NCBI GenBank assembly: GCA_003511945.1 | Contig: DOJA01000045.1 | Coordinates: 6,626-26,576, forward strand | Length of the DNA: 19,951 bases | Source: Phycisphaerales bacterium | GTDB taxonomy: Bacteria > Planctomycetota > Phycisphaerae > Phycisphaerales > UBA1924 | Reading direction: 5' to 3' | Shown: piece by piece, positions 6,847 to 13,756 of the stretch | Layout: each line of letters starts with the position of its first letter | How positions within the stretch are numbered: the stretch's first letter is position 1 | The notes under the pieces: generated by a model | Told to the model about the DNA's origin: nothing | The model's database searches: none | The model's input: the letters and a program-made list of their open reading frames with translations, nothing else | Translations under genes and position numbers: made by a program

Positions 6847-9732
6847 TCAGACGGTGGGCGAAGGCGGGGCCGGGGGGACCGGTGCAACAAGCGGCGTAGG
6901 TGCGGGCGGCGCTGGTGCAGGGGCCGGTGCCGGGACGACCATCGGCGCGGTCGGCGGCATCGGCGCCCTCGGAGCCGCGACGACGACGGGAGCAACCGGA
7001 GGCACGGCCGCGACCGGGGGCACAGGCGCAACAGGCGACACGGCGGGCGACCAGGCGCCGCTCGGCTCGACGGAGAACGACTCCATCTGAAGGTTCAGCT
7101 GCTCGAACAGAGGGCGGAGCTGCTCCATGAACCCTTCGACATCAAACCCATCGAACTCGAACTGCCCTTCGCGTTCGGCCTCCTGCAGGCGCTCGCGCAG
7201 GGCCTCCATCCGGTCCTCGACCTGCTCTTCGATCTGCTCGGCCAGCTCGCCGAAGCGATCGTTCAACGCTTCGATCTGCTCCTCAGAGAGTTCGCTGAGA
7301 GACTCAGCCGTCTGGGCCTCCGCAGCCATGGCCTCGGCCTGCTCCGTCAGGCGCGCGACGGTCTGCGCGAGTTCCTCAGCGTCGAACCCTTCGGCGGCCT
7401 CTTCCGCCTGCTCGGCCAGGCGCTCGGCCTGGTCGCGCAGTTCGTCCGCCTGTTGCTCGAGCATCTCCGAGCGCTCGCGGTGCTGGTTGTGACGCTCGTG
7501 CAGACGCCGCTGAAGCGCTTCCTGGCGCTCGCGTTGGCGCTCGACCTGACCCTGGACGCGCTCCCGGATTCGTTGGGCGAGGGCCTCTGCCTGCTCCCGG
7601 CTCATGCCGCCACGGGCATGGTGACCGTCCTCATGGTCGTGGTCGGCGTGCTCCTCGTGGCTGCCCGCGCCGTCGGGCTCGATGATCTGAATGAACCCGC
7701 GGAACGCGCGGTGCTCGTTCGGTGTGGCATGGACGGCGATCCCGTCGCCTTGGCGCTGCACGAGGATGGGGACATCGCTGCGGGCCATCAGCGCGTAGAG
7801 CTTCTCGAGCTTGCCGCGCGACAGCTGATAGACGCGGACTTCGGTGGTCCCGGTGTCCGCGCTGCTGCGCGACCCGATCGACTCGCTCCGCGACGGGGCG
7901 CAGCGCTGCTCGCCCGAGGCGCGGCGTTGCATCCGGCGCGCCTTGTCGATCTCGGCGCGGTGCTTCTCGATCTCGCGCCGGGCCTGCTCCATCGCCTCGG
8001 CGTGGGCTTCGGGCGCGGCCCGTCCGCGGCGCATCGCTTCAAGGGCCGGGGCCTCGCCGAAGAACTCCTGACCTCCCTTGGGCGCCGCCGCTCGGGCTTG
8101 AGCGGCCCGCTCCGCCTCTGCCGCAGCCGCCTGGGCTCGCTGCCTCGCAGTCGCTTTGTTCGCCTTCGCGATGGCCTTGGCCTCGGCCTTGGCCTCGGCC
8201 TTGTCCGCGTCCTCCGGCGCCTCGCTGCGCGACGCGGCGCCGCTCACCTTGGCAGGGGACTCCTTGCTCTCGGGCGGGCACGCCAGGGCCGGCATGACCA
8301 CCAGGCCCACCGTCGCCACGCCCAGGGCGACCAGAGCGCCCAGGAGCGAGGCCCGTGGGGCGACGCGTTGTGTCATCACCATCTTGATTCTCCTTGCCAG
8401 TTTCTGAGCCCGACCCGACATCACCCCAAGCCCGGGCAGCGCACACCGACCGGGAAGACTCAAGTACGACTTCGTCGCCACCAGCGCCTCGGCGTACGCG
8501 CGCCGCGAGCCCGGCAGGACGCTGGTCACCCACGCATCGCACGACGCGTCCGCCTCCTCGCGCAGGCGCCGGCGCGCCCACCACGCCACCGGGTGCCACC
8601 AGTACACCAGCGCCACCAGCCCGACCAGCCAGCACCACAGGTGGTCCATCCGGCGCAGGTGCGCGAGCTCGTGCGTGATCACCGCGTGACGCGACGGCCC
8701 ATCCAGCGAGTCCCACAGCCCCACCGGCAGGATGAGCCGGGGCGTCAGCCCGCACACAACCGTCGGGCACACCCGCTCGTCCGTCATCACGGTCCGCGGC
8801 GCGCGGCGCAGCCCCAGCAGTGTGGCGCAGGCGGACACCAGCGCCGTCGTCGGCGCGTCCGCGGGGGCCGAGCGGTTCACCAGGCGCTGCGTCGAGAGCG
8901 ACCGCAAGGCCCAGACGCACAGGACGACCAGCACCCCGACGATCCACGCCGCCACCGGGAAAGGGGGCATCCGCGCGATCTCGTCCCGCACCAGGAGCAG
9001 GTGGAGCAGCCAGGACTTTGTGTCCTGCGCCCAGGATGTCGGGGCGGGCGCCGCTGCAGCGTGCGGCGTGGGGCGCTCCGTCGTCACCGGGGCCGGCCAG
9101 ACGACCGCGGGCGCCGGAGCGGGAGTCGCCGCCGGGGCTTCGGCCCGCGTCGGCGGGAACACGGAGGCCCGCGGGAGGGCGATCGTCGAGTACATCGACG
9201 GGAGGCGCGGTGTCGTGGAGAGCGTCGAATCAGACGGCGCTCCGGACGAGCGCGGCCCGCCCGTGGCGCGGCGTGGCTCCCAGGGTGATCGACTCTGCAC
9301 TGGAGCCGGATCAGCGAGCCCGAGTGTGCGCCCGCGCGTCACCGGGCCGAGCGCCGGCAGTTCGAGCGGACCGGAGGCCCGCGTGGTGGATCCCGGATCG
9401 AACGACGCGGGCGGGGCGAGGTGCCGGGCGATCTGAGCCCGGTTGGCCGCATCGCTCTGCTCAACCGTCGCTTCCGCGCCGTCGGGGGCCGGCCCGGGCA
9501 GCACCCGCTCGGCGGCGGAGAGCACCCGCGACGAGTCGAACCACGCGGGGCGCCACGCCGTCACGCCGACGAGGGGCGCCAGGAACGACACCAGCACCGC
9601 GGTCCACAGCGCGTGGCGCGTCGCGGGACGCGACCGGGGCCACCGGCACAGCACCGCCACGATGAGCGCCAGGGGCACGACCGCGAGCCCGCCGATCCAG
9701 AGCAGTTCCGTCGTCCGTGAGAGAGTGTCCAT
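6847..9732 (-). CDS. BlaR1-like M56 membrane metalloprotease with long coiled-coil extension
   Basis: Membrane-embedded zinc protease of the M56 (BlaR1/MecR1) family, which on sensing a signal normally cleaves the partner repressor. In 961 residues: hydrophobic segments near 9-28 and 40-59; a long Pro/Ala/Ser-rich loop to about 250; a third segment near 258-276; the zinc-protease motif HELAH at 354-358 with REEADASCDAW at 391-401 as the likely third-ligand region; hydrophobic segments near 366-385 and 462-484. The remaining half is unusual: Lys/Ala/Glu-rich helix, a small domain near 630-687 (TEVRVYQLSRGKLEKLYALM onward), a His/Asp/Glu cluster at 691-706, a heptad-like coiled coil at about 710-870, and a 66-residue Pro/Ala/Val tail. 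No penicillin-binding sensor domain is present. The ATG at 9732 is preferred, with GGGAGG upstream; an ATG at 9780 would overlap blaI by 17 bases and has no ribosome site. It is in an operon with blaI. Confidence 0.85.
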   Translation of the reverse strand: MDTLSRTTELLWIGGLAVVPLALIVAVLCRWPRSRPATRHALWTAVLVSFLAPLVGVTAWRPAWFDSSRVLSAAERVLPGPAPDGAEATVEQSDAANRAQIARHLAPPASFDPGSTTRASGPLELPALGPVTRGRTLGLADPAPVQSRSPWEPRRATGGPRSSGAPSDSTLSTTPRLPSMYSTIALPRASVFPPTRAEAPAATPAPAPAVVWPAPVTTERPTPHAAAAPAPTSWAQDTKSWLLHLLLVRDEIARMPPFPVAAWIVGVLVVLCVWALRSLSTQRLVNRSAPADAPTTALVSACATLLGLRRAPRTVMTDERVCPTVVCGLTPRLILPVGLWDSLDGPSRHAVITHELAHLRRMDHLWCWLVGLVALVYWWHPVAWWARRRLREEADASCDAWVTSVLPGSRRAYAEALVATKSYLSLPGRCALPGLGVMSGRAQKLARRIKMVMTQRVAPRASLLGALVALGVATVGLVVMPALACPPESKESPAKVSGAASRSEAPEDADKAEAKAEAKAIAKANKATARQRAQAAAAEAERAAQARAAAPKGGQEFFGEAPALEAMRRGRAAPEAHAEAMEQARREIEKHRAEIDKARRMQRRASGEQRCAPSRSESIGSRSSADTGTTEVRVYQLSRGKLEKLYALMARSDVPILVQRQGDGIAVHATPNEHRAFRGFIQIIEPDGAGSHEEHADHDHEDGHHARGGMSREQAEALAQRIRERVQGQVERQRERQEALQRRLHERHNQHRERSEMLEQQADELRDQAERLAEQAEEAAEGFDAEELAQTVARLTEQAEAMAAEAQTAESLSELSEEQIEALNDRFGELAEQIEEQVEDRMEALRERLQEAEREGQFEFDGFDVEGFMEQLRPLFEQLNLQMESFSVEPSGAWSPAVSPVAPVPPVAAVPPVAPVVVAAPRAPMPPTAPMVVPAPAPAPAPPAPTPLVAPVPPAPPSPTV

Positions 9733-9763
9733 GCCCGCGCCGCCTCCCGAGATGGATGGAGCG

Positions 9764-10150
9764 TCACCCGCCGAGTTCATCGATCAACTTGCGCAGTTTC
9801 GACAGTTCCTCGTCCGTGAACCGTTCGTTCTCGATGAGCTGCAGCGCCAGCGGAGCCGCGGCGCCGTCGTACAGCTGGTCCAGCAGCGCGCGGACCCGGG
9901 TCCGCACCACGCTCTCCCGCGACGCTTTGGCGCGGTACACGAACGCCGGCCCGACCTTCTTGTCGCTGACGGCGAACCCCTTCTGCTCCAGTCGGACAAG
10001 AAAAGTAAGCACCGTCGTGTACGCCACCCGGCGCCCTCGCTCGTGGAAGCGCTCCATCACGCCGCGGACGGTCTGAGGGCCGAAGTCCCACAGGACGCGC
10101 AGGACAGCGAGTTCGGCCTCGCTCAGTTGTTCCCGCGCTTTCCTGGCCAC
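9764..10150 (-). CDS. blaI: BlaI/MecI-family transcriptional repressor
   Basis: A 128-residue winged-helix repressor of the BlaI/MecI family. It dimerises through its C-terminal helices and is normally inactivated by cleavage from the cognate M56 protease, here encoded immediately downstream with 31 bp between stop and start. The family pattern is clear: LSEAELAVLRVLWDFGP (helix 1), TVRGVMERFHERGRRVAYTT (recognition helix-turn-helix), VLTFLVRLEQKGF followed by the wing VGPAFVYRA, then the helical dimerisation tail RALLDQLYDGAAAPLALQL. Translation starts at a GTG (10150-10148) preceded by GAGGGA six bases upstream, giving the start MARKAREQ. It probably regulates its own operon through the sites at 10168-10206. 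Family membership is firm. The inducing signal is not predictable and need not be a beta-lactam. Confidence 0.92.
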   Translation of the reverse strand: MARKAREQLSEAELAVLRVLWDFGPQTVRGVMERFHERGRRVAYTTVLTFLVRLEQKGFAVSDKKVGPAFVYRAKASRESVVRTRVRALLDQLYDGAAAPLALQLIENERFTDEELSKLRKLIDELGG

Positions 10151-10165
10151 GGCGTCCCTCGCAGG

Positions 10166-10215
10166 TCTACTACAACTGTCAGAGACAGTCTACTACTCTC
10201 GTCGTAGTGCGTCAA
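10166..10215 (-). promoter_or_regulatory. blaI promoter with BlaI-type operators
   Basis: On the minus strand, a -35 box TTGACG (10215-10210) and a -10 box TAGACT (10192-10187) are separated by exactly 17 bases, followed by a short leader to the GTG at 10150. Inside the spacer and touching the -10 lies TACGAC-GAGA-GTAGTA (10206-10191). This fits the BlaI/MecI operator layout TACTAC-N4-GTAGTA with one half-site mismatch. A second partial site, TACTACA on the plus strand at 10168-10174, lies with its centre 23 bp away, about two helical turns. It overlaps the perfect palindrome ACTGTC-AGA-GACAGT at 10175-10189. The placement suits steric repression of RNA polymerase by BlaI and therefore autoregulation. 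Confidence 0.65.
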
Positions 10216-10269
10216 GGGTGTATTGGGCGAGCAGCCGAAGAGTTTCACGAAATCCCGGGAAGCAATCTT

Positions 10270-11781
10270 CTACCGATCGCTGGTGGAATCGAGCATCGAA
10301 TGCGCCACGCTCCCTGCCTGAGGGACCACCTGCCCGTCCCACGGGGTTCTGACGCGCGACACGCGGAGCGGCCCGCTCGACCAGAGCGGCTCGTCGGTCG
10401 CCCGTGGCCCCAGCGGGGCATCGGTGCGCGTGATGAACAGGTCGCCCACATCGGGTGAGCCGCGCGCGCCGAGGCCGAGCGTCGGCGCGATCGGGCGCAG
10501 AAGTTCCGAGTCGGAATCGATCGCCGCGGTCCGGGGCCATTGCCCGGTCATGAGGTAGATGTTGCTGGTCGTCCAGCGCATCACGCCGGTCGGGTCGGCC
10601 CAGAGGCGCGCGCCGGGGTGCGAACGGAGGAACTCGCCCAGCGTCCGCCAGTGCTCGCTCGGCGGAGCGTGGACGCGCACGCCCGACAGCGCCGCGGCGC
10701 CCGCGAGGGCGACGGGTGGCCCCCAACAGTCCAGCGCGCGGCGGGCCCGGATCACAGCGCGGGGGGCGTGTCCGCCAAGCCACCACCCCGCGAGCCACGC
10801 ACCGAAGGGGTACACGACGATGGCGTACCGGGGCTCTTTCGCCGCGAACAGCGAGATCGCACAGAGCCAGCCGCAGAACGACACGAGCGCGAGGCGGGCG
10901 CCGGCGTCGCCCTTCCTCGCGGCCCCGAGGGCGCCCACGATCACGACGGGCAACCAGGGCCACCAGGTGCGGCTCATCAGAGTCAGGTAGGTCCACCACG
11001 GATCGGTCCCGAACGCGCTCCCCGCGGCGCGATCGAGCGACTGGCGACCGAAGTAGGCGCCCACGAACTCGTCCGGGAACGCGGCGTTCATCGCCAGGTG
11101 CCAGGGCGCCGCGACGCCCAGCGCGAGGATTGCGCCGACCCCGAGCCAGGGCGTGAGGCGCGCCCGCCCGATCCACACCAGCCAGCACGCCAGCAGGGTG
11201 AGCATGAACAGCCCGACGATCGGCTTGGTCAGCAGCGCGCCCCCGATCGGCAGGCCCGCGAGGGCGGCCACCCGGCCCGGCGCGCGCCCGCGCACCACCT
11301 CAGCGACGGGCCACACGCTCGCAATGACCCACATCGTCAGCCAGAGGTCGAGGGAGAAGGATCTGCTCGCGCGAAAGAACTCGACGGTCGACGCCAGGAT
11401 GATCCCCGCGGCGAAAGCCGCCCGGTCCCCGCTCAGGAGGCGCACGCAGCGCATGAGGATCAGCGTCGCGCCGATCGCGGCCATCAGCGCCGGCAGGCGG
11501 GCCACCCACAGTTCCTTCCCCAGAGCGTGCAGGAACAGCCCGTGAACCCAGAACGCCAGCGGCGGCTTGTTGAAGTAGGGCTGGTCGCCCGCCATGAGCG
11601 GGAACAGCGGGCCTTCGCGCCACGCGTGCAGCGCGATCGCGGCGTAAAGCCCGGTGTCGACCCGCCACCATCCTTGGTTGGCCCCGGGGATCCACAACGC
11701 GATGAGCATCAGGACGGGCGCCGCCCAGCGCCACGCCCGCGCGGGGATGAGCCGGAGCCAGGGTCGACGCGGGCGGCACAC
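10270..11781 (-). CDS. ArnT/PMT-like integral membrane glycosyltransferase
   Basis: A polytopic GT-C fold glycosyltransferase of 503 residues, related to ArnT (4-amino-4-deoxy-L-arabinose transferase) and the protein mannosyltransferases. These use polyprenyl-phosphate sugars at the outer face of the cytoplasmic membrane. Signature features: the first extracytoplasmic loop with catalytic-type D42 (VDTGLYAAIALHAW), the PYFNKPPL motif at 68-75, and FFRASRSFSLDLWLTM (135-150), the usual family signature after the third to fourth helix. About ten hydrophobic segments follow, then a soluble C-terminal domain from roughly 370. The start used is GTG at 11781, with no convincing ribosome site, so the exact start is uncertain. 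It is the only gene upstream of the blaI promoter on this strand (119 bp gap) and lies head-to-head with the SRAP gene. Substrate and acceptor are unknown. Confidence 0.82.
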   Translation of the reverse strand: MCRPRRPWLRLIPARAWRWAAPVLMLIALWIPGANQGWWRVDTGLYAAIALHAWREGPLFPLMAGDQPYFNKPPLAFWVHGLFLHALGKELWVARLPALMAAIGATLILMRCVRLLSGDRAAFAAGIILASTVEFFRASRSFSLDLWLTMWVIASVWPVAEVVRGRAPGRVAALAGLPIGGALLTKPIVGLFMLTLLACWLVWIGRARLTPWLGVGAILALGVAAPWHLAMNAAFPDEFVGAYFGRQSLDRAAGSAFGTDPWWTYLTLMSRTWWPWLPVVIVGALGAARKGDAGARLALVSFCGWLCAISLFAAKEPRYAIVVYPFGAWLAGWWLGGHAPRAVIRARRALDCWGPPVALAGAAALSGVRVHAPPSEHWRTLGEFLRSHPGARLWADPTGVMRWTTSNIYLMTGQWPRTAAIDSDSELLRPIAPTLGLGARGSPDVGDLFITRTDAPLGPRATDEPLWSSGPLRVSRVRTPWDGQVVPQAGSVAHSMLDSTSDR

Positions 11782-11831
11782 CTGGTGATTCTACCGGGGC
11801 GCCCACAGCGACGAGGATACAGTCCCGCGCC

Positions 11832-12545
11832 TTGTGCGGCCGCTTCACCCAGCACTTCACCTGGAGCCGGCTCCGGGCCTTGCTCGACCTTCGCTGGCCG
11901 GACGCCCCCGCGCTGCGCGAGTCCTACAACACCGCGCCGACCCAGGACGCCCTCGTCGTCCTGCTCAACGAGCAGGGGGAGCCGGGCGCGCGCCCGATGC
12001 GCTGGGGGCTGGTTCCCTCGTGGGCCAAGTCGGCCTCCGTCGGGTCGAGGATGATCAACGCTCGAGCCGAGACGCTCGCTCGGAAGCCCGCCTTCCGGGC
12101 CGCGCTGGAGCGCCGACGGTGCATCGTCCCGGTGAGCGGGTTCTACGAGTGGGCGAAGGCCGACGGCGGGAAGCGCCCGATGCACATCGTGCGCGACGAC
12201 CGCGAGCCGATGCTCCTCGCGGGGCTCTGGGAGCGGTGGGACGACGGGTCGGGGCCGCTCGAGACCTTCACGATCATCACCCTCCCGGCGGCCCCTTCGC
12301 TCAGGGCCATCCACGATCGCATGCCCGCGGTGCTGGAGCCGGACCGAGCGCCCCACTGGCTGGGCGTGGGGTCGGCCCCGCCACGCCCCGCGCCCGCGCT
12401 GCCGGACCCGACCGACGCCCCGCGCTTCTGTATCTGGCCTGTCTCCTCCCGCGTGAACAGCCCGCGGGCGAACGACGCCCGCCTGATCGAGCCGGTGCCC
12501 GAGGACGCGCCCCGTCCCGCCGAGCCCGGGCTCTTCGAGCGCTGA
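11832..12545 (+). CDS. SRAP-domain protein (YedK/HMCES family)
   Basis: A 237-residue SOS response-associated peptidase family protein. It covalently captures abasic sites in single-stranded DNA through the N-terminal cysteine and protects them from strand breakage. Active-site residues line up with YedK: Cys2 in MCGRF, N76 in INARAET, E106 in GFYEW and H161 in IHDRMP. Other family blocks are YNTAPTQ, MRWGLVPSWAK and RRCIVPVSGFYEW. The start must be the TTG at 11832, because removal of the initiator Met has to expose Cys2; no ATG or GTG in frame would do so. A GAGGA-like sequence lies unusually far upstream. It is divergent from the glycosyltransferase with 50 bp between them. The C-terminal 25 residues are Pro-rich and probably disordered. 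Family call firm. Confidence 0.95.
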   Translation: MCGRFTQHFTWSRLRALLDLRWPDAPALRESYNTAPTQDALVVLLNEQGEPGARPMRWGLVPSWAKSASVGSRMINARAETLARKPAFRAALERRRCIVPVSGFYEWAKADGGKRPMHIVRDDREPMLLAGLWERWDDGSGPLETFTIITLPAAPSLRAIHDRMPAVLEPDRAPHWLGVGSAPPRPAPALPDPTDAPRFCIWPVSSRVNSPRANDARLIEPVPEDAPRPAEPGLFER

Positions 12546-12737
12546 CCGCACCGACCCCTCCCGGCGGCTCAGATGGGGGCTTTATAGGGCATCCCGACCG
12601 ACGAAATCGCGCCCAAACGCATCGGCTTGCACCCCCGCCGGTTGACCGACGCCGGATTGCTCACATGTTCTCCAGGTGGTCGTGCCGGGCCGCGCCGAGC
12701 GGGCGCGAGCGGGAGCGCGAGGCGGGAGAAGACTCTG

Positions 12738-13418
12738 ATGCGACTTTCGATCGGTCTGGCTGCTGTCTGTGCCGCGGCCCTGAGCGCCGCAGCGCCGGCG
12801 TTTGCGGGGTTCGATGAGTTCATTTCGTTCGATGAGTCGCCCCTGGGCACGCTCGTCAACGGGCTGACCATCAAGAACGCGACCTTCGGGTTCTCGGCGG
12901 GCATCGGGCGTGGGCTCGCGGGCTCCGAGCGAGTCGGGCCGGACGCCACCATCGCGCAGACGCTCACCTCGCTGAACACCTCCGGTCCCGGCATCGTGGG
13001 TCCGGATGTGGGGCGCCTGGTGGTGAAGTTCGGCGTCCCCGTGACGGGCCTGGGATTCGGGTTCGCTGTGGAGTCATTCACAACGGTCGAAGGAGCCATC
13101 GCGGTCGATCTGTTCGACCCCGAAGGAAAGTTCCTCGCGAGGCGGGTGAGCGACGCGATCGGGATCGGTGATCGCGGAGTGGCCTACGCGTCCAACATGT
13201 TCACGGCCGGCGGAATCGGGGACATCGGGTCGATCGTGATCGAATTCCCGGGCCTGAACCCGGTGGACAGCACTGAGGAGCGGTCTCAGTTCACGGCGTT
13301 CTCCATCGACGGGCTCGGGTACAACTTCGGCGACCTCAGGCCCGTGCCGCTGCCCTCGGCGGCGCTGCTGGGCGGCGCGGGCCTGATGGCGATCGGCGGG
13401 GTCCGTCGCCGGCGCTAG
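12738..13418 (+). CDS. Exported protein with PEP-CTERM-like (VPLP) sorting tail
   Basis: A 226-residue secreted protein of unknown function. A clear signal peptide (MRLSIGLAAVCAAALSAAAP, cleavage near AFA-G) is followed by a beta-rich, Gly- and Thr-rich domain. The protein ends in a tripartite C-terminal sorting signal: VPLPSAALLGG, a short hydrophobic helix, and RRRR. This is the VPLP variant of the PEP-CTERM signal recognised by exosortase, which cleaves and anchors such proteins at the cell envelope. Mature-region phrases such as ISFDESPLGTLVNGLTI and GLGFGFAVESFTTVEGAIAV resemble planctomycete PEP-CTERM surface proteins. The ATG at 12738 has GGGAGAA seven bases upstream and starts the signal peptide; an earlier in-frame ATG at 12627 adds 37 Arg-rich residues and is rejected. 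No exosortase gene is in the window. Confidence 0.82.
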   Translation: MRLSIGLAAVCAAALSAAAPAFAGFDEFISFDESPLGTLVNGLTIKNATFGFSAGIGRGLAGSERVGPDATIAQTLTSLNTSGPGIVGPDVGRLVVKFGVPVTGLGFGFAVESFTTVEGAIAVDLFDPEGKFLARRVSDAIGIGDRGVAYASNMFTAGGIGDIGSIVIEFPGLNPVDSTEERSQFTAFSIDGLGYNFGDLRPVPLPSAALLGGAGLMAIGGVRRRR

Positions 13419-13494
13419 ACCGCTTCGTCTGCACGCATAGCGTGCTGACGAGCCGAGAAGGGGTCGAGCGGCGGGCCAGTGAGTCGCCCGCCTT

Positions 13495-13539
13495 GGAAGG
13501 TAGAGCATCTGGATCTTCGGAAGGTAGAGCATCTGGATC
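13495..13539. repeat. Two 21-bp direct repeats resembling a tRNA D-arm segment
   Basis: GGAAGGTAGAGCATCTGGATC occurs at 13495-13515 and again, identically, at 13519-13539, separated by TTC, so the period is 24 bp. GGTAGAGCATCTGGAT closely resembles the D-loop to anticodon-stem stretch of bacterial tRNAs. No acceptor stem or T-loop (GGTTCGAATCC type) is present nearby, so this is not a tRNA gene. It may be a decayed or duplicated tRNA fragment, or an unrelated family of planctomycete intergenic repeats. Confidence 0.8.
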
Positions 13540-13540
13540 A

Positions 13541-13587
13541 GAAGAGTTTCGCTCCGAGCGGCCGCCGAAGGAGCGGCGCCTCTTCAG
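13541..13587. repeat. Imperfect inverted repeat (nested arms)
   Basis: Outer arms GAAGAG and CTCTTC and inner arms GCTCC and GGAGC can pair around a G+C-rich centre, with an interior loop between the two helices. It lies directly after the tRNA-arm-like repeats. It may simply add to transcription termination for the plus-strand gene ending at 13418. No T-run follows. Confidence 0.4.
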
Positions 13588-13640
13588 CCCCGGGGCGAGC
13601 AATGATCCCTCTACGAATCGACTGAAATCGCGCTCGTCCG

Positions 13641-13666
13641 CTCCCTCAGTCAACTCCCTCAGTCAA
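13641..13666. repeat. Perfect 13-bp tandem duplication
   Basis: CTCCCTCAGTCAA is present twice in immediate succession (13641-13653 and 13654-13666). It is probably a simple slippage duplication in non-coding DNA; no function is suggested by the context. Confidence 0.85.
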
Positions 13667-13690
13667 GGCAGCCCGCTGCCCGAGCGATTC

Positions 13691-13724
13691 AAAGAAAAAG
13701 CGTCCATCCCGCGGGATGGACGCT
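13691..13724 (-). terminator. Intrinsic terminator of the minus-strand exported-protein gene
   Basis: The 26-bp segment 13699-13724 is a perfect palindrome (arms AGCGTCCATCC and GGATGGACGCT around CGCG). Read on the minus strand it is followed at once by TTTTTCTTT (complement of 13691-13699). This is a textbook rho-independent terminator located 33 bp after the stop of the 13757-14455 gene. In the plus direction no T-run follows, so it is mainly unidirectional. Confidence 0.9.
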
Positions 13725-13756
13725 TGTCGCTTGTCGGTGCCTGGCGTGCCAGCAAG

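Larger units (their letters stand above)
13419..13756. other. Convergent intergenic spacer with repeats and terminator
   Basis: A 338-bp gene-free stretch between two converging exported-protein genes. It holds, in order: a small hairpin GCACGC-ATA-GCGTGC at 13431-13445 without a T-run; two 21-bp direct repeats (13495-13539); an imperfect inverted structure (about 13541-13587); two 13-bp direct repeats (13641-13666); and the strong terminator at 13691-13724. Open frames through it on either strand lack family similarity and a credible start, so no gene is called. Confidence 0.75.

Noticed and set aside
6745..9288. Long plus-strand frame of 847 codons opposite the BlaR1-like gene
   Set aside because: Arg/Gly-rich mirror of the coiled-coil region; the minus strand carries membrane segments and HELAH.
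6847..10150. Beta-lactam resistance regulator pair
   Set aside because: BlaI and an M56 protease are present, but there is no penicillin-binding sensor domain and no beta-lactamase nearby; planctomycetes carry many such pairs for other signals.
13480..13590. Possible tRNA gene
   Set aside because: A D-arm-like sequence is present, but there is no acceptor stem, T-loop or plausible anticodon arm.
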